From positions 90,212,529 to 90,276,528 of the forward strand of contig CM043959.1 in the NCBI GenBank assembly GCA_014529385.2: a stretch of 64,000 bases of DNA, read 5' to 3'. Below, piece after piece: positions 24,187-36,546 of this stretch; position 1 is the first letter of the stretch; each line of letters starts with the position of its first letter. The position numbers were made by a program, and so were the translations under genes. The notes under the pieces are model-generated. The model had not been told where the DNA came from and did no database searches. It saw nothing but the letters and a program-made list of their open reading frames with translations. The DNA comes from Adiantum capillus-veneris. Taxonomy: Eukaryota > Streptophyta > Polypodiopsida > Polypodiales > Pteridaceae.

Positions 24187-24413
24187 TGTTACCATATACA
24201 TGTGGTAGTGATGTGGGTGAACACACTAGGACCTCCGGGGCATTTTTTCCCTCTTTAGGAGGTTTTTTCCCCCGTGCATTGTATATACGCCCATCACTCT
24301 AGGGCTATCTATCTTTCCATTGCACACTAAGTAACACACTCTCTATTGTGTGCCTTGAGCTTCCTTCGTCTTCTCCAAGCTGTGTGTGTTTCTCTGCAAC
24401 CCTAATTCCAACA
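24187..24413 (+). repeat. copia 3' LTR (227 bp)
   Basis: It follows a CCAGGGGGGATT polypurine tract and ends CCAACA, immediately before the AAAGT target duplication. It is the longer of the two LTRs. Confidence 0.95.
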
Positions 24414-24810
24414 AAAGTTTGAATCTGATTGACCCACCTTGTTAAGCTTCATAGTGTAAATCTGTTGTCCCTTCTTAAGTCCGTTTAGAAGTTTACTAGA
24501 TTTAACTAAATGAGCCTTGGGTATCCCATTTTTCCCTTGAACTAGAACTTCATTCCCAAGGTTATCTATGAACGTAAAGTTTCCCTGAGCACAACGAATG
24601 TGGGCTTGGTTCTTTTTCAACCAGTCCATTCCTAAAATTCCATCTTAAATTCCTAAAGGTAAAGTACGGAACTGTGCAGAAGTAGCATAACTCCCTAATT
24701 CAAAATCTATCAAGCTTGTGGAATGTTGAGATAACACTTCCTTCCCATTAGCTAGTTCTACTACTAGTCTATTTGCACGATACTGGTTTAGCTTTAACTT
24801 TCTCATGCAT
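24402..24810 (-). pseudogene. chromovirus protease
   Basis: Reading on the minus strand, a shifted frame gives GTTHSFLSPRCM, which matches the start of a retropepsin, though the expected catalytic aspartate is not visible there. A further frame gives DGILGMDWLKKNQAHIRC, the hydrophobic ILG-M-WL motif of Ty3/gypsy proteases. The end of the domain (QSDSNF) is cut by the nested copia. Stops and frameshifts are present. The first bases, up to 24413, belong to the copia LTR. Confidence 0.75.
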
Positions 24811-25906
24811 CTAGGAGATAGAAATGAATGCGTAGTTCCACAGCTTTAATTCAACTTTATCACCTTGGCACATTCCAGGAGCTTGAATTACGGTGAACTG
24901 TTGATGAGCACCACGATTATCTATGGCAGCCTGCAGCACTGCCCTTTCATCTGCTTCATCACCTACAGTCGGTTGTCCAACTGCAGCATTAGCCCTAGCA
25001 ACTGCACCACGTCCTCGTACTATGCCTCCTCTTCCTTGTCCTCCACGATTTTTTGGTTGACCTCTTCCGTTGGCATTCAGAGGCACTGCATTTGCACCGG
25101 ATGCACGAGTCTTCTTGGTACATATGTTCCTGTAGTGATCGTACTCTTCGCAGTCATAACACCGCACATTGGGAAATTTGGTAGTGGTTGAAGTAGCTAC
25201 CACAGGACGATCCTGATATGAAAGGTTTGCTGGTCTATTATCCAAGTTATTTGGTATGGCCCTCTTCGCTAAGCAATTTCTTCTACCCTGAGAAACTTTC
25301 ATGATTTCTGTAGCTAATGGCTTGTCTCTTAACAAAGCATCTTGCAATGTTGTTGGTCTAAGAGCTTCCAATCTATTGTTCAATGGTTCAATGAGGCCTT
25401 GGCAGAACCTGGCCACTTGTTGTTCCAAGGTGATCTTGGGTGCATATCTCTTCAAAGTCACGAACTTAGAGTAGTATCCCTCTACAGTCAAGGATAGTTT
25501 CTTGAGTGAAAAAAACTTGTTCATTTTGATGGCCCGATGAGCTGGCAGTAAGTAGCGTTCGATCACTACAATCTTAATCTCTTTCCATGACTGAGAAGAT
25601 CCAACAATTTTGGAGTCTTGGCAATGTTGTTTCCACCACTTTATCCCATACCCATTCGTTCAAGGGTTTCCCCATGCCTCCTGGATAAGTGGGAACAGTG
25701 ATACTCGAGTTTGTACCCAAGAAGTAGTACAACTGAACCACTCTTAGTTCCTCAGCCCAGCGTAGTTTCTTTAAATCTGTGGTAAGACATCCAAGATTCC
25801 AAGCATTGATGTCATAAGTCCTGCCTTCATTGCTCCATTCGAGCTCCCAGCCTTTATCTATCCAAGTCAAATGAGGAGTGTGAGCCTTCATTAGTAGCTC
25901 CATCAC
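24811..25906 (-). pseudogene. chromovirus gag with zinc knuckle
   Basis: Two minus-strand pieces, 25906-25574 and 25566-24811, are separated by a frameshift near 25570. The retrotransposon gag domain shows VEGYYSKFVTLKRYAP and QQVARFCQGL. A CCHC zinc knuckle reads CYDCEEYDHYRNIC, with spacing C-x2-C-x4-H-x4-C. A glycine-arginine-rich stretch follows (GRGQPKNRGGQGRGG). Gag packages element RNA. Confidence 0.88.
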
Positions 25907-26110
25907 GCTCCGTCAGAAAAGATAGTTTGGAGAACGACAAGCTCTCTCATAAATAAGCTCGAAGACTTGGAGCTTGTAATATTCAACCACAAGATCTTCC
26001 TGAAATATCAACGCATAAGCCTTGGATAAGCTCACCAATTTTTCTTGTTTTTAAAATTTTCAGACAGTACAAACTTTTTTTTTCAAACGAACCTAGGCTC
26101 TGAACCCTAC

Positions 26111-26122
26111 GCTTTGATACGA
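26111..26122 (-). other. chromovirus primer binding site (degenerate)
   Basis: On the minus strand TCGTATCAAAGC lies two bases after the 5' LTR. It matches the initiator methionine tRNA primer site TGGTATCAGAGC at ten of twelve positions. Confidence 0.75.
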
Positions 26123-26124
26123 GC

Positions 26125-28873
26125 TGTGAGGTCCCCTCCCCGTCTCACCTAGACGGAACTAAAGGACACCTGATGGTTGCTAGATCCTATGCGGAAGCAA
26201 AAACAAAATTGGCTAAGAAGAAAAAGAAAACCAATGGATGGTCTCTCATCACTTAGTGAATTGAGTCCAAGCCACTAGTGAAAAGGAGTCTAGCTCCGTC
26301 CCTTAGGGGAAGTGTAATTTCGTACTATCGGTCCTATTCTCATCTTCCAGAAGGAGAAGTAATCTCAGTGCCTTTATCCCCATAATTTTCAATGGCACGT
26401 ACATCGAGTTCCTCCGCTCTGGCGTAATGAGCTATCCAATGACAATCTCTATTGCGCAGGACAAAGAGTTCTTGACTAATTAGGACCACCCGTCTCATAG
26501 GCTTTGGCAACATGAGCTAACCCCCCACTTTACACCCCGCACTCACATAGATTCTTGTGTGGCCTAATTACTAACACATTGTTGTTCAACACTTAGGGTT
26601 CTTTTTTATATTTCCTTGACACAAGTTCGTTAAGACAGCCCTTCAAACATTGTCAAATCGGCACCAATATATATCTTTCCTAGGAAAAATACTCAACTAA
26701 TAATATTTCATTAAAAATTCCAATGTCTTGGAGTCGTGAGGACCTCTAGCGAGTGTTGACTCCACCGGTTTTCAACTAGCCGCCCATACAAGCAGTCCAT
26801 GATTCCACCCAATTCATGAAGTAACTCTCCGAGTAAAAATCATGTATCCACCTCATAGAAAGAAAGTCATGGATTTAGCTCCTGCGATAACTTCCCGAGC
26901 TACCGCCCAGTAATCAGTAGGGGGTTCATACTAAATCAACATTGGAATAATGAATGAAACTTGCTTGAAATAGTTTTTCCTACCAACCATTCTTTCCAAT
27001 TTCCAAGCAGTCTTTCCATAAAGCATTTCTTTCCTATTTACTTCAACTTAAATTTAAATAAAATCTTTAAAAGATACCAATGTTGTTGTCTCAGTTGGAT
27101 TTCCAACATAGTTTGGGGAATTTAAACATTCCTAAGTTAATGTAATGCAATGTTTATGTAAATTCAAAAATTAAATTCATCCAACCTCCTAAGCCTCCTC
27201 CTCGATGCCTCGTGAGATGGCCGGATTTTCTTCTCTCATCGGTGTTGTATGGTAGTTCACCATGTTGCTAGTTCCCGCCTCGCGATCATTAGCACCACGA
27301 AACCGGGTTCTCTTGGGGTCCATATCTCACTACTAAGATTAGTTCTTTCGGAGAAACAAGAGACTATGCGTAATTCCCACAACAACCAATGAGAAAACTT
27401 GACAAGGAATAACCTTATTCTTACACATAATGCTAGATTAAATGCCAAGTCTTCATACTGCAAGTATGCAAGCTAACTCAAGAATGCCACGAGATGATTA
27501 TGTCTAATAACTCATACCTCATCTTAAGATTATCATAACCAAAACTTCCTTCGTATGCAACATGAGATCAAGATTAATGTACTAATTGAATGAATCATTA
27601 TAACATACAATGGTAGACTATAACCATGAAAATACCCAATATAATAGATGATTCATACACAATTTGCTTAAAGCAACACAATATTCTACTTGTACATCTT
27701 TTTTTGTGCACAAAATGTCTCACCATATCTTAGAGAATCATAGGTGAAGAGCTTCACACATAACTATGCACAACATGCATAACTGGCACTGATGATTATA
27801 TGCATAAACTCATGCTTAATTAAAGGAAAATTAACTATCTTTAAGAATCAAGGTGCTCCTTAACCCAACAATGGAATACAATCAATGAATGAAAACCATT
27901 GACAATACCCCACATATAATAGAGAATATAAATATATTAGTGATGTAGCCAGCTAGCATAGTTAAGCTCGACATAGGAATCCTCTAGAGAAAAGAGACTA
28001 TGGAGCAATAGGATTAACATAAATATAAATAAATTACCCTAAATTAAGACCTCCTTTGTGTGTTATGTGATGTAGCAAGGCTTCACAACAGAATGATCTG
28101 GCAACAGAACTTCCTTGCACTCACTTGGGAATTGTGTGTATAACTCGGTGGGGATGCTCCTTATATAGGATTCTGGGGGTTGCTTGATGCCCAAGGCATG
28201 CCCATACCTCCCTAGCTCGCCCCCTCTTGCCAAAAGAAGAAGTAGAGGTGTCACAGGCCTCTCACTAACCACTAGAGATGTCCCCTTTTACCTTAATTAC
28301 ACCTCTCTAGTCCATACTTAGCCTCCATGCCACATTCCCAAACTTGACCCAACACTTGGCACAAGGCTACCTATACACATGACTCATGGCCATACATGCT
28401 GGGGTTACATGCCCATGCATACCCATGACCATGCATACCCATACATCCATATGCACATCTATGCCATACACATACCTTAGAAAATGCTAACCTTAGGCTA
28501 ACTTGATCTATACTAACCCAAATTTAATTCTGAAACTTGCTAGCTCAAGATAGATCTGCAGGTAACGAATACGACTACCTGCCATAAATAGCAGCTTCCG
28601 ATGTCTGGACCCTATTTTTAAGGAAATCTAGATCAGTGCACAGTTTGACGAGCCAGTCGACCCTAGACCATAATGGGGGTCAAAAACTTTCTATTTTTGG
28701 AAATTTTTCACAAAAATTGAATTTGACCAGAATTAAAAGTTCTACAAGGATCACAACTCAAAAATGACATCTGATCATTGAAACATGCCAAAAAAGCATC
28801 TTTTGCCAAACTGATATTTAGACTTAAAATTTTACATAGGTGTCCCTCTTATAGGGCAGGTGGAGACCTTACA
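26125..28873 (-). repeat. chromovirus 5' LTR (2749 bp)
   Basis: A direct repeat of 14554-17345 with the same TG..CA ends. It is separated from gag by the primer site. Its divergence from the other LTR is visible by eye across the whole length, so the insertion is not recent. Confidence 0.9.
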
Positions 28874-29103
28874 GTTGGCTCTATTGTGCTTTGAAGATCA
28901 ATGCATAGTTGTAACCATTATGATGTGCAAGAGTTGGGTCTTGAGTAATGAACTCAAGGTTTCTGATGTCGAGGCTTTCTGATTCTGTTTTCCAAAGAGA
29001 AAATCTTGTAGCTTGTGTGCTATTTGCTTGATTTTTCCATCAGGGTGCTTTATCACGTTCATTTCTTAAGCTGTAGGTAGCAGTTTTGACTGTTGTTGAG
29101 TTT

Positions 29104-29700
29104 TTACTCGCCATTGATATCTTGGTTTTCTTGGTGCAGAACGGTGTGGTTGAGGATTATGATGCTTAACTCTCCATTGCTTGATTGTTTTTTCAAGTGC
29201 TCTTTTTGTTTCCAAATCCATTTTGTGTTACGTTTCTTTCTCGGCGATGCACGTCTCTGTGTTTTAGCCTTTGGAACCGTATTTGGTATTGTTGATGATG
29301 TTTTGGGCACCCAGATTTGAATTGGTTTGTCCTTAAGCTGTGTTTTCGGTACTTAAATTTGTCTGACTCCTTGCAAGCTACCTGTAGCATTTTCTCTTTG
29401 ATAGGATGGAGAAGATTGATTACCTCATAGTTTGCTTTTCTAATTTCTTCCTTCCATTCCTCCTTGCTTGGTGCAACTGGAACAATGAGTTTTCCACCTT
29501 TAGGTGATAGCTTGAGCTGATTCGTTTCCCAATATGGTATTGCCTTGTATGTCCGCATCCATGAAATTCCAAGAATCATCGTTTCATTCATGTATTCATC
29601 TGGTAAGCATACAAACTAATGAGGACATGAACATCCATGTACTATCACGTTTAAGTTGACTACTCCCAATGTTGGTGTTGGGTTCTTGTTGCATCATTTT
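29104..29700 (-). pseudogene. retroelement protease fragment
   Basis: A minus-strand frame reads MILGISWMRTYKAIPYW, the C-terminal ILG-x-x-WM motif of a retropepsin. A lysine-rich linker follows (APSKEEWKEEIRKANYE). Upstream bases translate as VNLNVIVHG with a stop, consistent with the preceding beta strands. No reverse transcriptase follows because the chromovirus starts at 28873. It is probably a remnant of the older Ty3/gypsy-type element into which the chromovirus inserted. Confidence 0.5.
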
Positions 29701-29839
29701 ATTGTCGCTATTCCTGATGTCAAAGACTGACTTGTTGTCATAAAATCTAATATCTAACCAACCCAAATGATTTTCTCATATTAAAATGATCATTTAATGT
29801 GGGATAATAAACAGGAACAAGGGTTAGAATATAGACATG

Positions 29840-30041
29840 TGCTTCTAGACCTATCTCAACACGGGACTAAAAGGAGAGATGGTTGCATCTCAATAGGGGT
29901 CCAAAACGAGATAGTCTATCAAAGAGAAATGTAAAATAAGTTCTTCTAGACTTACCTCAACAGGGGACCAAGAGAAGATATGGTTATATCTCAATAGGGG
30001 TCCAAAATGAGGTAGTCTATCAAAGAACAATGTGCATCTAA
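29840..30041. repeat. two ~101 bp tandem units
   Basis: The block GCTTCTAGACCTATCTCAAC to CTATCAAAGAGAAATG at 29841 is repeated from 29942 with scattered changes. Both copies contain TCTCAATAGGGGTCCAAAA. It is gene-free and probably lies inside an LTR or untranslated part of an old element. Confidence 0.75.
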
Positions 30042-30152
30042 TAGAGCTTAAAAGACCTTAGGGTTGTCTTCATTAAAGACTTCCAATGGTTAGTGTTAAA
30101 AGTCCTTTGAACTTAGGAAATGAGCTTTGAAGTGGGAACCCAACCTAAGCTT

Positions 30153-30302
30153 GATGTGCTTGTCGTGCTTGATGACTAAGGTGCTTGAGGGTCTTTCTGT
30201 GCTTGATGACTAAGCTTCTTGAGGTGCTTGTCGTGCTTGATGACTAAGGTGCTTGAGGTCCTTGTCATGCTTGATGACTAAGGTGATTGAAGTGCTTGTT
30301 AT
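30153..30302. repeat. 34 bp tandem repeat array
   Basis: Units of the form GCTTGATGACTAAGGTGCTT plus 14 bases repeat with a 34-base period, about four times, with point changes. The array merges into the 76 bp array to the right. There are no unique spacers, so it is not CRISPR-like. Confidence 0.8.
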
Positions 30303-30578
30303 GCTTAATGAGGAAGGTGCTTGAGAAGCTTCCCATGCGTGAGGGGTAAGGTGCTTGAGTCAAAAATAGACCCTACAAACTTAATGATGAAGGTGCTTGA
30401 GAAGCTTCCCATGCATGAGAAGTAAAGTGCTTGAGTCAAAAAGAGGCCTTACAAACTTAATGAGGAAGGTGCTTGAGAAGCTTCCTATGCATGGGGGGTA
30501 AGGTGCTTGAGTCAAAAAGAGACCCTACAAACTTAATGAGGAAGGTTCTTGAGAGGCTTTCTATGCATGAAAGTCCCA
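30303..30578. repeat. 76 bp tandem repeat array
   Basis: Units start at 30303, 30379, 30455 and 30531, exactly 76 bases apart. Each begins CTTAATGAGGAAGGTGCTTG or close to it. The last unit is partial. The shared GGTGCTTGAG words suggest it arose from the adjacent 34 bp repeat. Confidence 0.9.
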
Positions 30579-31750
30579 AAGTTAAGAGAATATTTGACTT
30601 AACCTTCCACTCACCCAAAGGGCACCCCTTTTCTCAAAGGGCACATAGCACACATGTCAGACTCTCTAAGCTTAACCACATGGTGTGCTTGAATGCTATT
30701 GGTTGGTCTAGAGAGGGGTCCAATGAGCTTCTAGTTCCATCCAACAAATATCTACATATTTTTAAGATCTCTCTCTCTAAGGGGTAAGGAGGACACTTGT
30801 CCAAAGACTACCCATGTACTTGTATGCATGATGAATGTGATTGGCTAGGGGGGAGAGAGGTCCAATGATCTTGAAACATGTGTAAAATCTACAACTCACC
30901 CCAAGCAAGCAAGGGGGGTGCTGGGGGGATATACACCACACATACACACACTCATTTTGTGGATGCATTCTCACTTAGTGAAAGTTGAGGAACTCCACCT
31001 ACTTCTCCAAGCTTGTGAGAAGTGAGAGCCTACACCAACACTCTTGGCTATGAAATGCAAATCCAACCAAGAGCCATGCTTCAATGCTTAAGCTTGTCAT
31101 CTTCTCCATCTTCAGTACTATGCTATTATGTATGCTAGCAAGAAAAGTGATGATAAGTGAGGAACTATTTCTTTCTCCTATGGAATGTTTCTTGTTCCTC
31201 TTCCCTATCCTCATTCCTCGCTAGCTCTCTCCACCTTCGAAGGTGTTTGAGGCCTTGGGATAGTTAATGCTTTCTACAAATTTTATGGTATGCTTGTGAT
31301 GCATGAAGCTTTCCATCTTCATTGCATCACCTAGGTCACAAGAAACACAAAGATTGTATTGTACCAAGTCTCTCTTGATGGGAGAAACTATAATACAAAT
31401 GCCTATTGGAGGGGGGACCGCCGGGTACGTCTCAATCCGGTCCTCAACTATTGTCATGTTCTCTAAACTCTCTCTCTTGCAAAAGTATTATTCATGCCAA
31501 GTTAACTAAGTACCATGTTTATGTTGCTACCATCAATTAAGTTCACCCGCTATACTCACAAAGTAATCTCACAAAAGTGCTTCATCTAATTTCCTAATTC
31601 CGCTACTCTCAAAGTTCATAGGCCATTTCTATTACACTTGTTTCTTTCTTGTACGTGGAATAACTGATTGCATTTACTCGAGCTCTTGTATCAACCAATG
31701 CATTTGTGCTATGGTTGTTGAGCTGCACTTTGATGCGGAGGTCCATTCCA
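30579..31750. other. no gene seen; possible old LTR sequence
   Basis: No coding region is recognisable. The stretch lies downstream, in the minus sense, of the gypsy pol end at 31756. Together with the tandem arrays it may be that element's 3' LTR, but no matching copy is present to prove it. TTGGAGGGGGGACC near 31409 resembles a polypurine tract on the opposite strand. Confidence 0.3.
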
Positions 31751-31755
31751 TCTAA

Positions 31756-32870
31756 TCATTCCTCGTCTGTTGAAATTGCATCTTTTGGCAATTCCCATTG
31801 TCGTTCATCTATTTCCAAGGTGTTGATGGGAATATGTTGATGATTCTTGAGAGCAACTTTCCTTTTGAGTACCCAAAGCTGAGCTTCTTCTTGGACTTCA
31901 TCAATAACCTGCTGTTGTTTTATCTTCCTTTGCTTGGCTGCATGCATTCTTTCCAATTCATTGGTTAGCGAAAAATTGTACTTCTTTAAACGACATCCAT
32001 TAATCCAAATAGCCATTGGTTCACCATCTAGGGTGGATAGCTTAACTGCTCCACTTGGAGATGCATCGTCAATGATAAACAGTCCGTTTCTCTTTTTCTT
32101 AAACTTGGGAATGTGTTGCTTAAGGGAATATACTATAACTAAGTCCCCTTTTTTGAAGATTTTTGTAATTAGATGGGAATCAAAAAACTACTTTTGTTTT
32201 CGCTTTTGTGCATAGATGTGAGCTACAGCTGTTATCCTTTGCTCATCTAGCTTCTCAAAATCTTCAAGTCTTTCTGACAATTCATGTCCAGTTCACTCAA
32301 GATCCTTTGCTACCCTTAGTGTTGGCAATTTTACTGGCAGTATGGCATCAAGACCATAAACAAGATTAAAGGGTGGAGCATTTAAAGCTATTTTTCATGA
32401 AACTTGATAAGCCCATAGAGCAACATGGAGATTCATTTCCTAGTATGTCCTTCTCGGACTAACCACTTTAGTCAATACCAAGTTGAGAATCTTTTGTATG
32501 CTCAGCTTGTCCATTTTCTTGTGGGTGATAGGGAGCTGATTTGTTATGGATGACCATAAATTCATTAAGCAGATACTCAATTAACTCATTGAGGAAATGA
32601 GTTCCCCTATCACTGACAATTTTTATTGGCAGTCCATATCTTATGAACACATACTCATATAAGAATGCAGCAGTGGTTCTGGCATCATTCTTTTAAGTTG
32701 CTTTAGCCTTGGCCCACTTAGTGCAGAAGTCTGTAGCTACAATGATATATTGAGCTTGGGTTCTATAAGCAGTTAGATATATTGGCCCAGAAAAATCTAT
32801 ATCTCATTTTGCGAAAGCTCTAGCTCCCATCATTGGTCTTAAGGGCATGGTATCTACACATGTTGGCATT
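31756..32870 (-). pseudogene. gypsy integrase core and C-terminus
   Basis: The integrase core shows DIDFSGPIY, IVSDRGTHF and YHPQENGQAEHT in minus-strand frames with intervening stops. The C-terminus (32016-31756) reads WINGCRLKKY and ends in a helical, charged tail. A GPF-like FIIDDASPSGAV segment lies between. The final stop is at 31756. Confidence 0.75.
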
Positions 32871-32872
32871 TT

Positions 32873-34219
32873 TTATCGTTGACAAGCATCACATCTTTGA
32901 ACATATTCTCTGGCATCTGCAAGAAGTGTTGGCCACCATATGCCTACCATTAAGATTGCTCTTGCTATGGTCTCACTAGAAAAGTGACCTCCAGCTAATC
33001 CAGCATGTGCTTGTTCTATAATCGAAATATATTCGTCTTCATTTGCACAAAGACGCAAATGTTGATCCTTACCTCTCCGATACAATTGGTTTTTAATAAG
33101 AGCATAGTCTCTCACTTCTGTTTCAATTGCTCTTTGATGGAGTTTATTCATATCCTCAGGAAATGTTCGGCTCGATAAGTAAGTGACTAAATAGTTACTC
33201 CACTTAGGAACATGCGATATTTGAAACAATGTTACATGAGGTATGGGTGTTTGTTTTTTACATTGAGGAAAATCCTTTGCGAAAGAGCGAACATCACTCC
33301 TCATAGTTGGCTTGAATACTCCAAGTCTCAAGATCCTTTGCATAGTTTGGTCTTCCGCAAAGTGAAGTCCCACTATGGTAATATCTGCTTGACTTAGGTA
33401 TTGGTTTTTCTCTTCAAGATTAATGCTTAAGAGCAATATTTCATCTCGGTTTCTTTTGTATAGCCTACCAACTAGTAATTGATAAATAGCCGATTGCTCA
33501 ATTAATCCGATTGTAATAGAAAGTGGTATTTGTGAATCCACTTGAGCTATGGTCATCAATGACACCATATTTTTCGACCACCAAGGTATCATTTTCATGG
33601 AGAACAAATACGCATCTGGTAGATCATCGTCTACTCCTTTAGTTGATTCCCCTAAAACAATCCTTGACAAATGATCTACTCTTTGATGAGTGGTGCCCTT
33701 TTTTACAACCACAGTGTTGCATGGCTTGTTGACCAGGTACAATAAATCTTGGTGGTCCTCGAAGAACAAAAATTTGTTTGCTCGTAGGTAATGTCTATAC
33801 TTTTTTACGGCATAGATCATTCCTAAACCTTTCCTTTTGGTGGTTGTGAAATTATTTTCTGCCATGTTAAACTCTTGGCTAGCATAGGAAATAGGAAACT
33901 CAATTTTCCCGTCGTCTCCTGGTTGAGCTAGTATACACCCTATGGCAAAATTAGAAGCATCTACATGTATGTGGAATATCTTATTCCAATCTGGTGCTTT
34001 CAATATTGGAGTTGAAGTGAGAGCTTGCTTAAGATTCGTGAAGGATTCTTCACATGCTTCAGTCCACTCAAAGTGTGAAATCAAGCTATACATGGGTTTT
34101 GCAATTATAGCGTACATGTAAATGAACCGTTTGTAATATCCACAATGCCCCATGAAGGCTTGAACCCCCTTGACTGTTGTTGGTCTAGGAAAATCAGCAA
34201 CGACATGAATGTTATCCAT
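32873..34219 (-). pseudogene. gypsy RNase H and integrase zinc domain
   Basis: An unbroken 448-residue frame. It starts in the connection (ADFPRPTTVKGVQAFMGHCGYYKRF is spread over residues 8-33). RNase H follows with HVDASNFAIGCILAQ carrying the first catalytic acid. The integrase HHCC motif is near residues 395-447 (HAGLAGGHF with CDACQ). This is the best-preserved part of the element. Confidence 0.88.
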
Positions 34220-34306
34220 ATCAGTAGATAGCTATGAATTTTTTTGACACTATATGTCCAAGAGTTTTTCCTTTCTACCCATGCATGTGTACTTTTCACG
34301 ATTTAA

Positions 34307-35281
34307 TCAAATCCTATAAAGTCTACATTTTTTGAATACCTTTTTGAGATGTTCAAAATGATAATCTTGGATTGATGAATGTACGCATAGATCATCTATA
34401 TAGACTTCCAAGAATTTCTTAAGATATTCTTCAAAAGCATGCCTCATCAATCTTTGAAAGGTGGCAGGAGCATTAGTTAACCCAAAAGGCATAACCCGAA
34501 AGGCAAAAATACCCCATTCCATTGCAAAAGCAGTTTTATGCTAATATTTTGAATCAACCAAAAGTTGATTGTACCCAAAAAAGCCATCTAAGAAGCTGTA
34601 AGCTTCTTTTCCTGCAGCTTGTTCTAACACATGCTCAGTGATTGGAAGAGGAAATTTGTCTCTAATGGTAGTTGTATTCACTTTCTTGAGCTTGACACAC
34701 ACTCGTAATTCTCCATTCTTCTTGGGTACTACCACAATTGAAGACATCCAATCTGTGTGTTCAATTTCATAAATGGATTCGGCTTTCTTTAGTTTTTCAA
34801 TCTCTTCTTTGATCTTCCTGGCAAATATCTCAATATAAGTGTATGGCCTTTGTCTACTTGGTTTTGCATCAGCTCTCATGGGTATGGTATGTTGACAGAT
34901 TTCTGGATCAACACCCTTGAGATCCTTGTAAGACCAAGCAAAGATGTCTCGATATTCTTTTAGCAAGCTTAACAAAATCTTTTCTTCTTCTTCTCTTAGG
35001 TCATTTTCAATGTAGGCACTCCTAGGCTCTTCTCCTGGCTCATCCAAATCTATCTTTTTCGTGTTTTTGGGCCCTTCATAGGACTCGCCCTGTTTTTGTA
35101 GTTCTCTAATAGGTTGTTTGACTATGATTTTCCGATCTTGGAGAGTATATTTTTTGTAATGGGATGGAACACTCATTACATCTTTACCATCCTCTTCTAT
35201 GGTTTCCATTTCGGTTGTATATGTCTCCTTTAGAGCTTTTTTCAACTCTTGATACTTCTTTTTTCGCTCAATTCGTGTCAT
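34307..35281 (-). pseudogene. gypsy reverse transcriptase
   Basis: The first piece (35281-34541) shows DIFAWSYKDLKGVDP, SSIVVVPKKNGELRVC and DKFPLPITEHVLEQA. After a stop near 34540 the second piece gives FRVMPFGLTNAPATFQ and VYIDDLCVHS, with the catalytic YIDD intact. A further frame break precedes the RNase H frame at 34219. Confidence 0.88.
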
Positions 35282-36283
35282 GGTTGACTCCTTTTCCTCT
35301 TTTTTTGGTTTTTCTTATCCTTGTTCGTTTTTCTTGATGTTCTTAACATTTTTGGGTTTTTGTTTGAAGGATATCTGCGAGTGATTTTGTCCTTGACACA
35401 ATCATGTACATCTATCTGCATCAAGAACTGTGTTCTACTGGAGAATGATGACATAGGTTTAGATTTCATGTTTCTGGTGTCCCTTTTTCTTCTATACCCT
35501 TTTTGTCTTCTTGGTTTTTGGTTAGGAAAGTCAAAAAAATTATCCTCCCCTCCTTTCATGAGTAGCTTAGCTCTCACATGTTCTTTTTCTGACCCCAAAT
35601 CTTCTGAGGTAGTTGAGTGTTCATCTAACTCATCTGTTGCATTGTAGTAGAGGTCTAAAAAGACTTGTTGAGCTTTCATCAAGTCCTTGGGTTCCTCCAT
35701 TTCATCTCCAATGTGGAGGATTGAAATCATTTAGGTGGGAATTACGTCATAGCCATCCTCATTGCAAAATTGAGTAGGCATAGACATATTTCCACATACA
35801 TCCATTGTCGCTAAAATTTGAGTCCACTCAAATGGCTCAAACAAATGCTCTGGAAAGGGTGCATGCACATAGGCTTTGTCGGTGCAATCCCTTTCTAAAT
35901 ACATTCTTCTCTTTTTTAAACTTCCATTTTTTGAATCTCCACACATCAAAATAGGAGTGTCTTTGTTTAACCAAGAGGGAAGCTTAGTTTCAGCCGAAGA
36001 GGCTGAATCAAACTCTTGACATCTCGATAAGTGTGATCTTTTAGATCGACTCTTGTTATAGATCCCACTTGCTTCAAGTACAAATAATTGTTTAGTCAAT
36101 CTTGGATAAAAGTTGTACCTGTCGCATAAAAGATCTTCCCAATATGATTTCGTAATTGAGTTTTTTCCCAAAGTCTAATATGGCAAAAGTGTGTTGATAT
36201 TCAATTCCACAGGAATTAACTATCACTTTTTCAAGTAGCACTAATGGTCTTTCAATGTGTTCGTCAACCAATTGCAATTTCAT
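35278..36283 (-). pseudogene. gypsy protease and protease-RT linker
   Basis: The segment 36283-36092 reads LNYEIILGRSFMRQ, the C-terminal retropepsin motif. The catalytic D-T-G stretch is not convincing and may lie in the degraded part just upstream. The linker at 36171-35278 is basic and serine-rich with no known domain. Confidence 0.6.
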
Positions 36284-36546
36284 TCGAGTTTGTCTAATGG
36301 CTGGCTATCCCTAGGATTCCCATACTGCTTTTGTGGCTATGGCTATGCACTATCCAGTATTGCCATGGTTTCAATGTCATTATATTTCATTAATATGGTG
36401 GTGTTTCCTTCTTCCCCTTTGTAATATTCTCAAACTTTGTTCATTGAAACATATCGAATCACTTTGTTGTCCATTTCGTGTTTCAATCTTTCCATTTTTT
36501 TAAAGAAGAGCACCGTTATTCCCATCTTATCTAGGGTTTGGTCATT

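Larger units (their letters stand above)
19228..24413 (+). mobile_element. Ty1/copia retrotransposon nested in chromovirus
   Basis: A complete 5.19 kb plus-strand copia element with short LTRs (TGTTACCATA..CCAACA). It is flanked by perfect AAAGT duplications at 19223-19227 and 24414-24418. Primer site, gag, protease, integrase, reverse transcriptase and RNase H are in copia order. Several stops, a one-base loss just before YVDD and a tandem duplication in the integrase inactivate it. The interrupted chromovirus protein reads QSDSNF on one side and FHTEWLKEY on the other, which confirms the insertion point. Confidence 0.95.
14554..28873 (-). mobile_element. chromovirus (Ty3/gypsy), minus strand, RT deleted
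   Basis: A complete element bounded by two long direct repeats with TG..CA ends: TGTGAGGTCC at the left and CTTACA at the right on the plus strand. Flanking GTTGT and GTTGG are a near-perfect target duplication. In minus-strand order it has the 5' LTR, a primer site, gag with a zinc knuckle, protease, RNase H, integrase and a C-terminal chromodomain. The chromodomain identifies the chromovirus branch. Two events killed it: loss of the whole reverse transcriptase domain, and insertion of the copia element at 19228-24413. Net length without the copia is about 9.1 kb. Confidence 0.9.

Noticed and set aside
29104..29700. Endogenous pararetrovirus fragment
   Set aside because: Only a protease motif and a linker are present, with no movement or coat protein signature; a gypsy-type remnant is the simpler reading.
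30153..30578. Regular repeats that could suggest a CRISPR array
   Set aside because: Units are contiguous with no unique spacers, and the sequence is plant transposon DNA.
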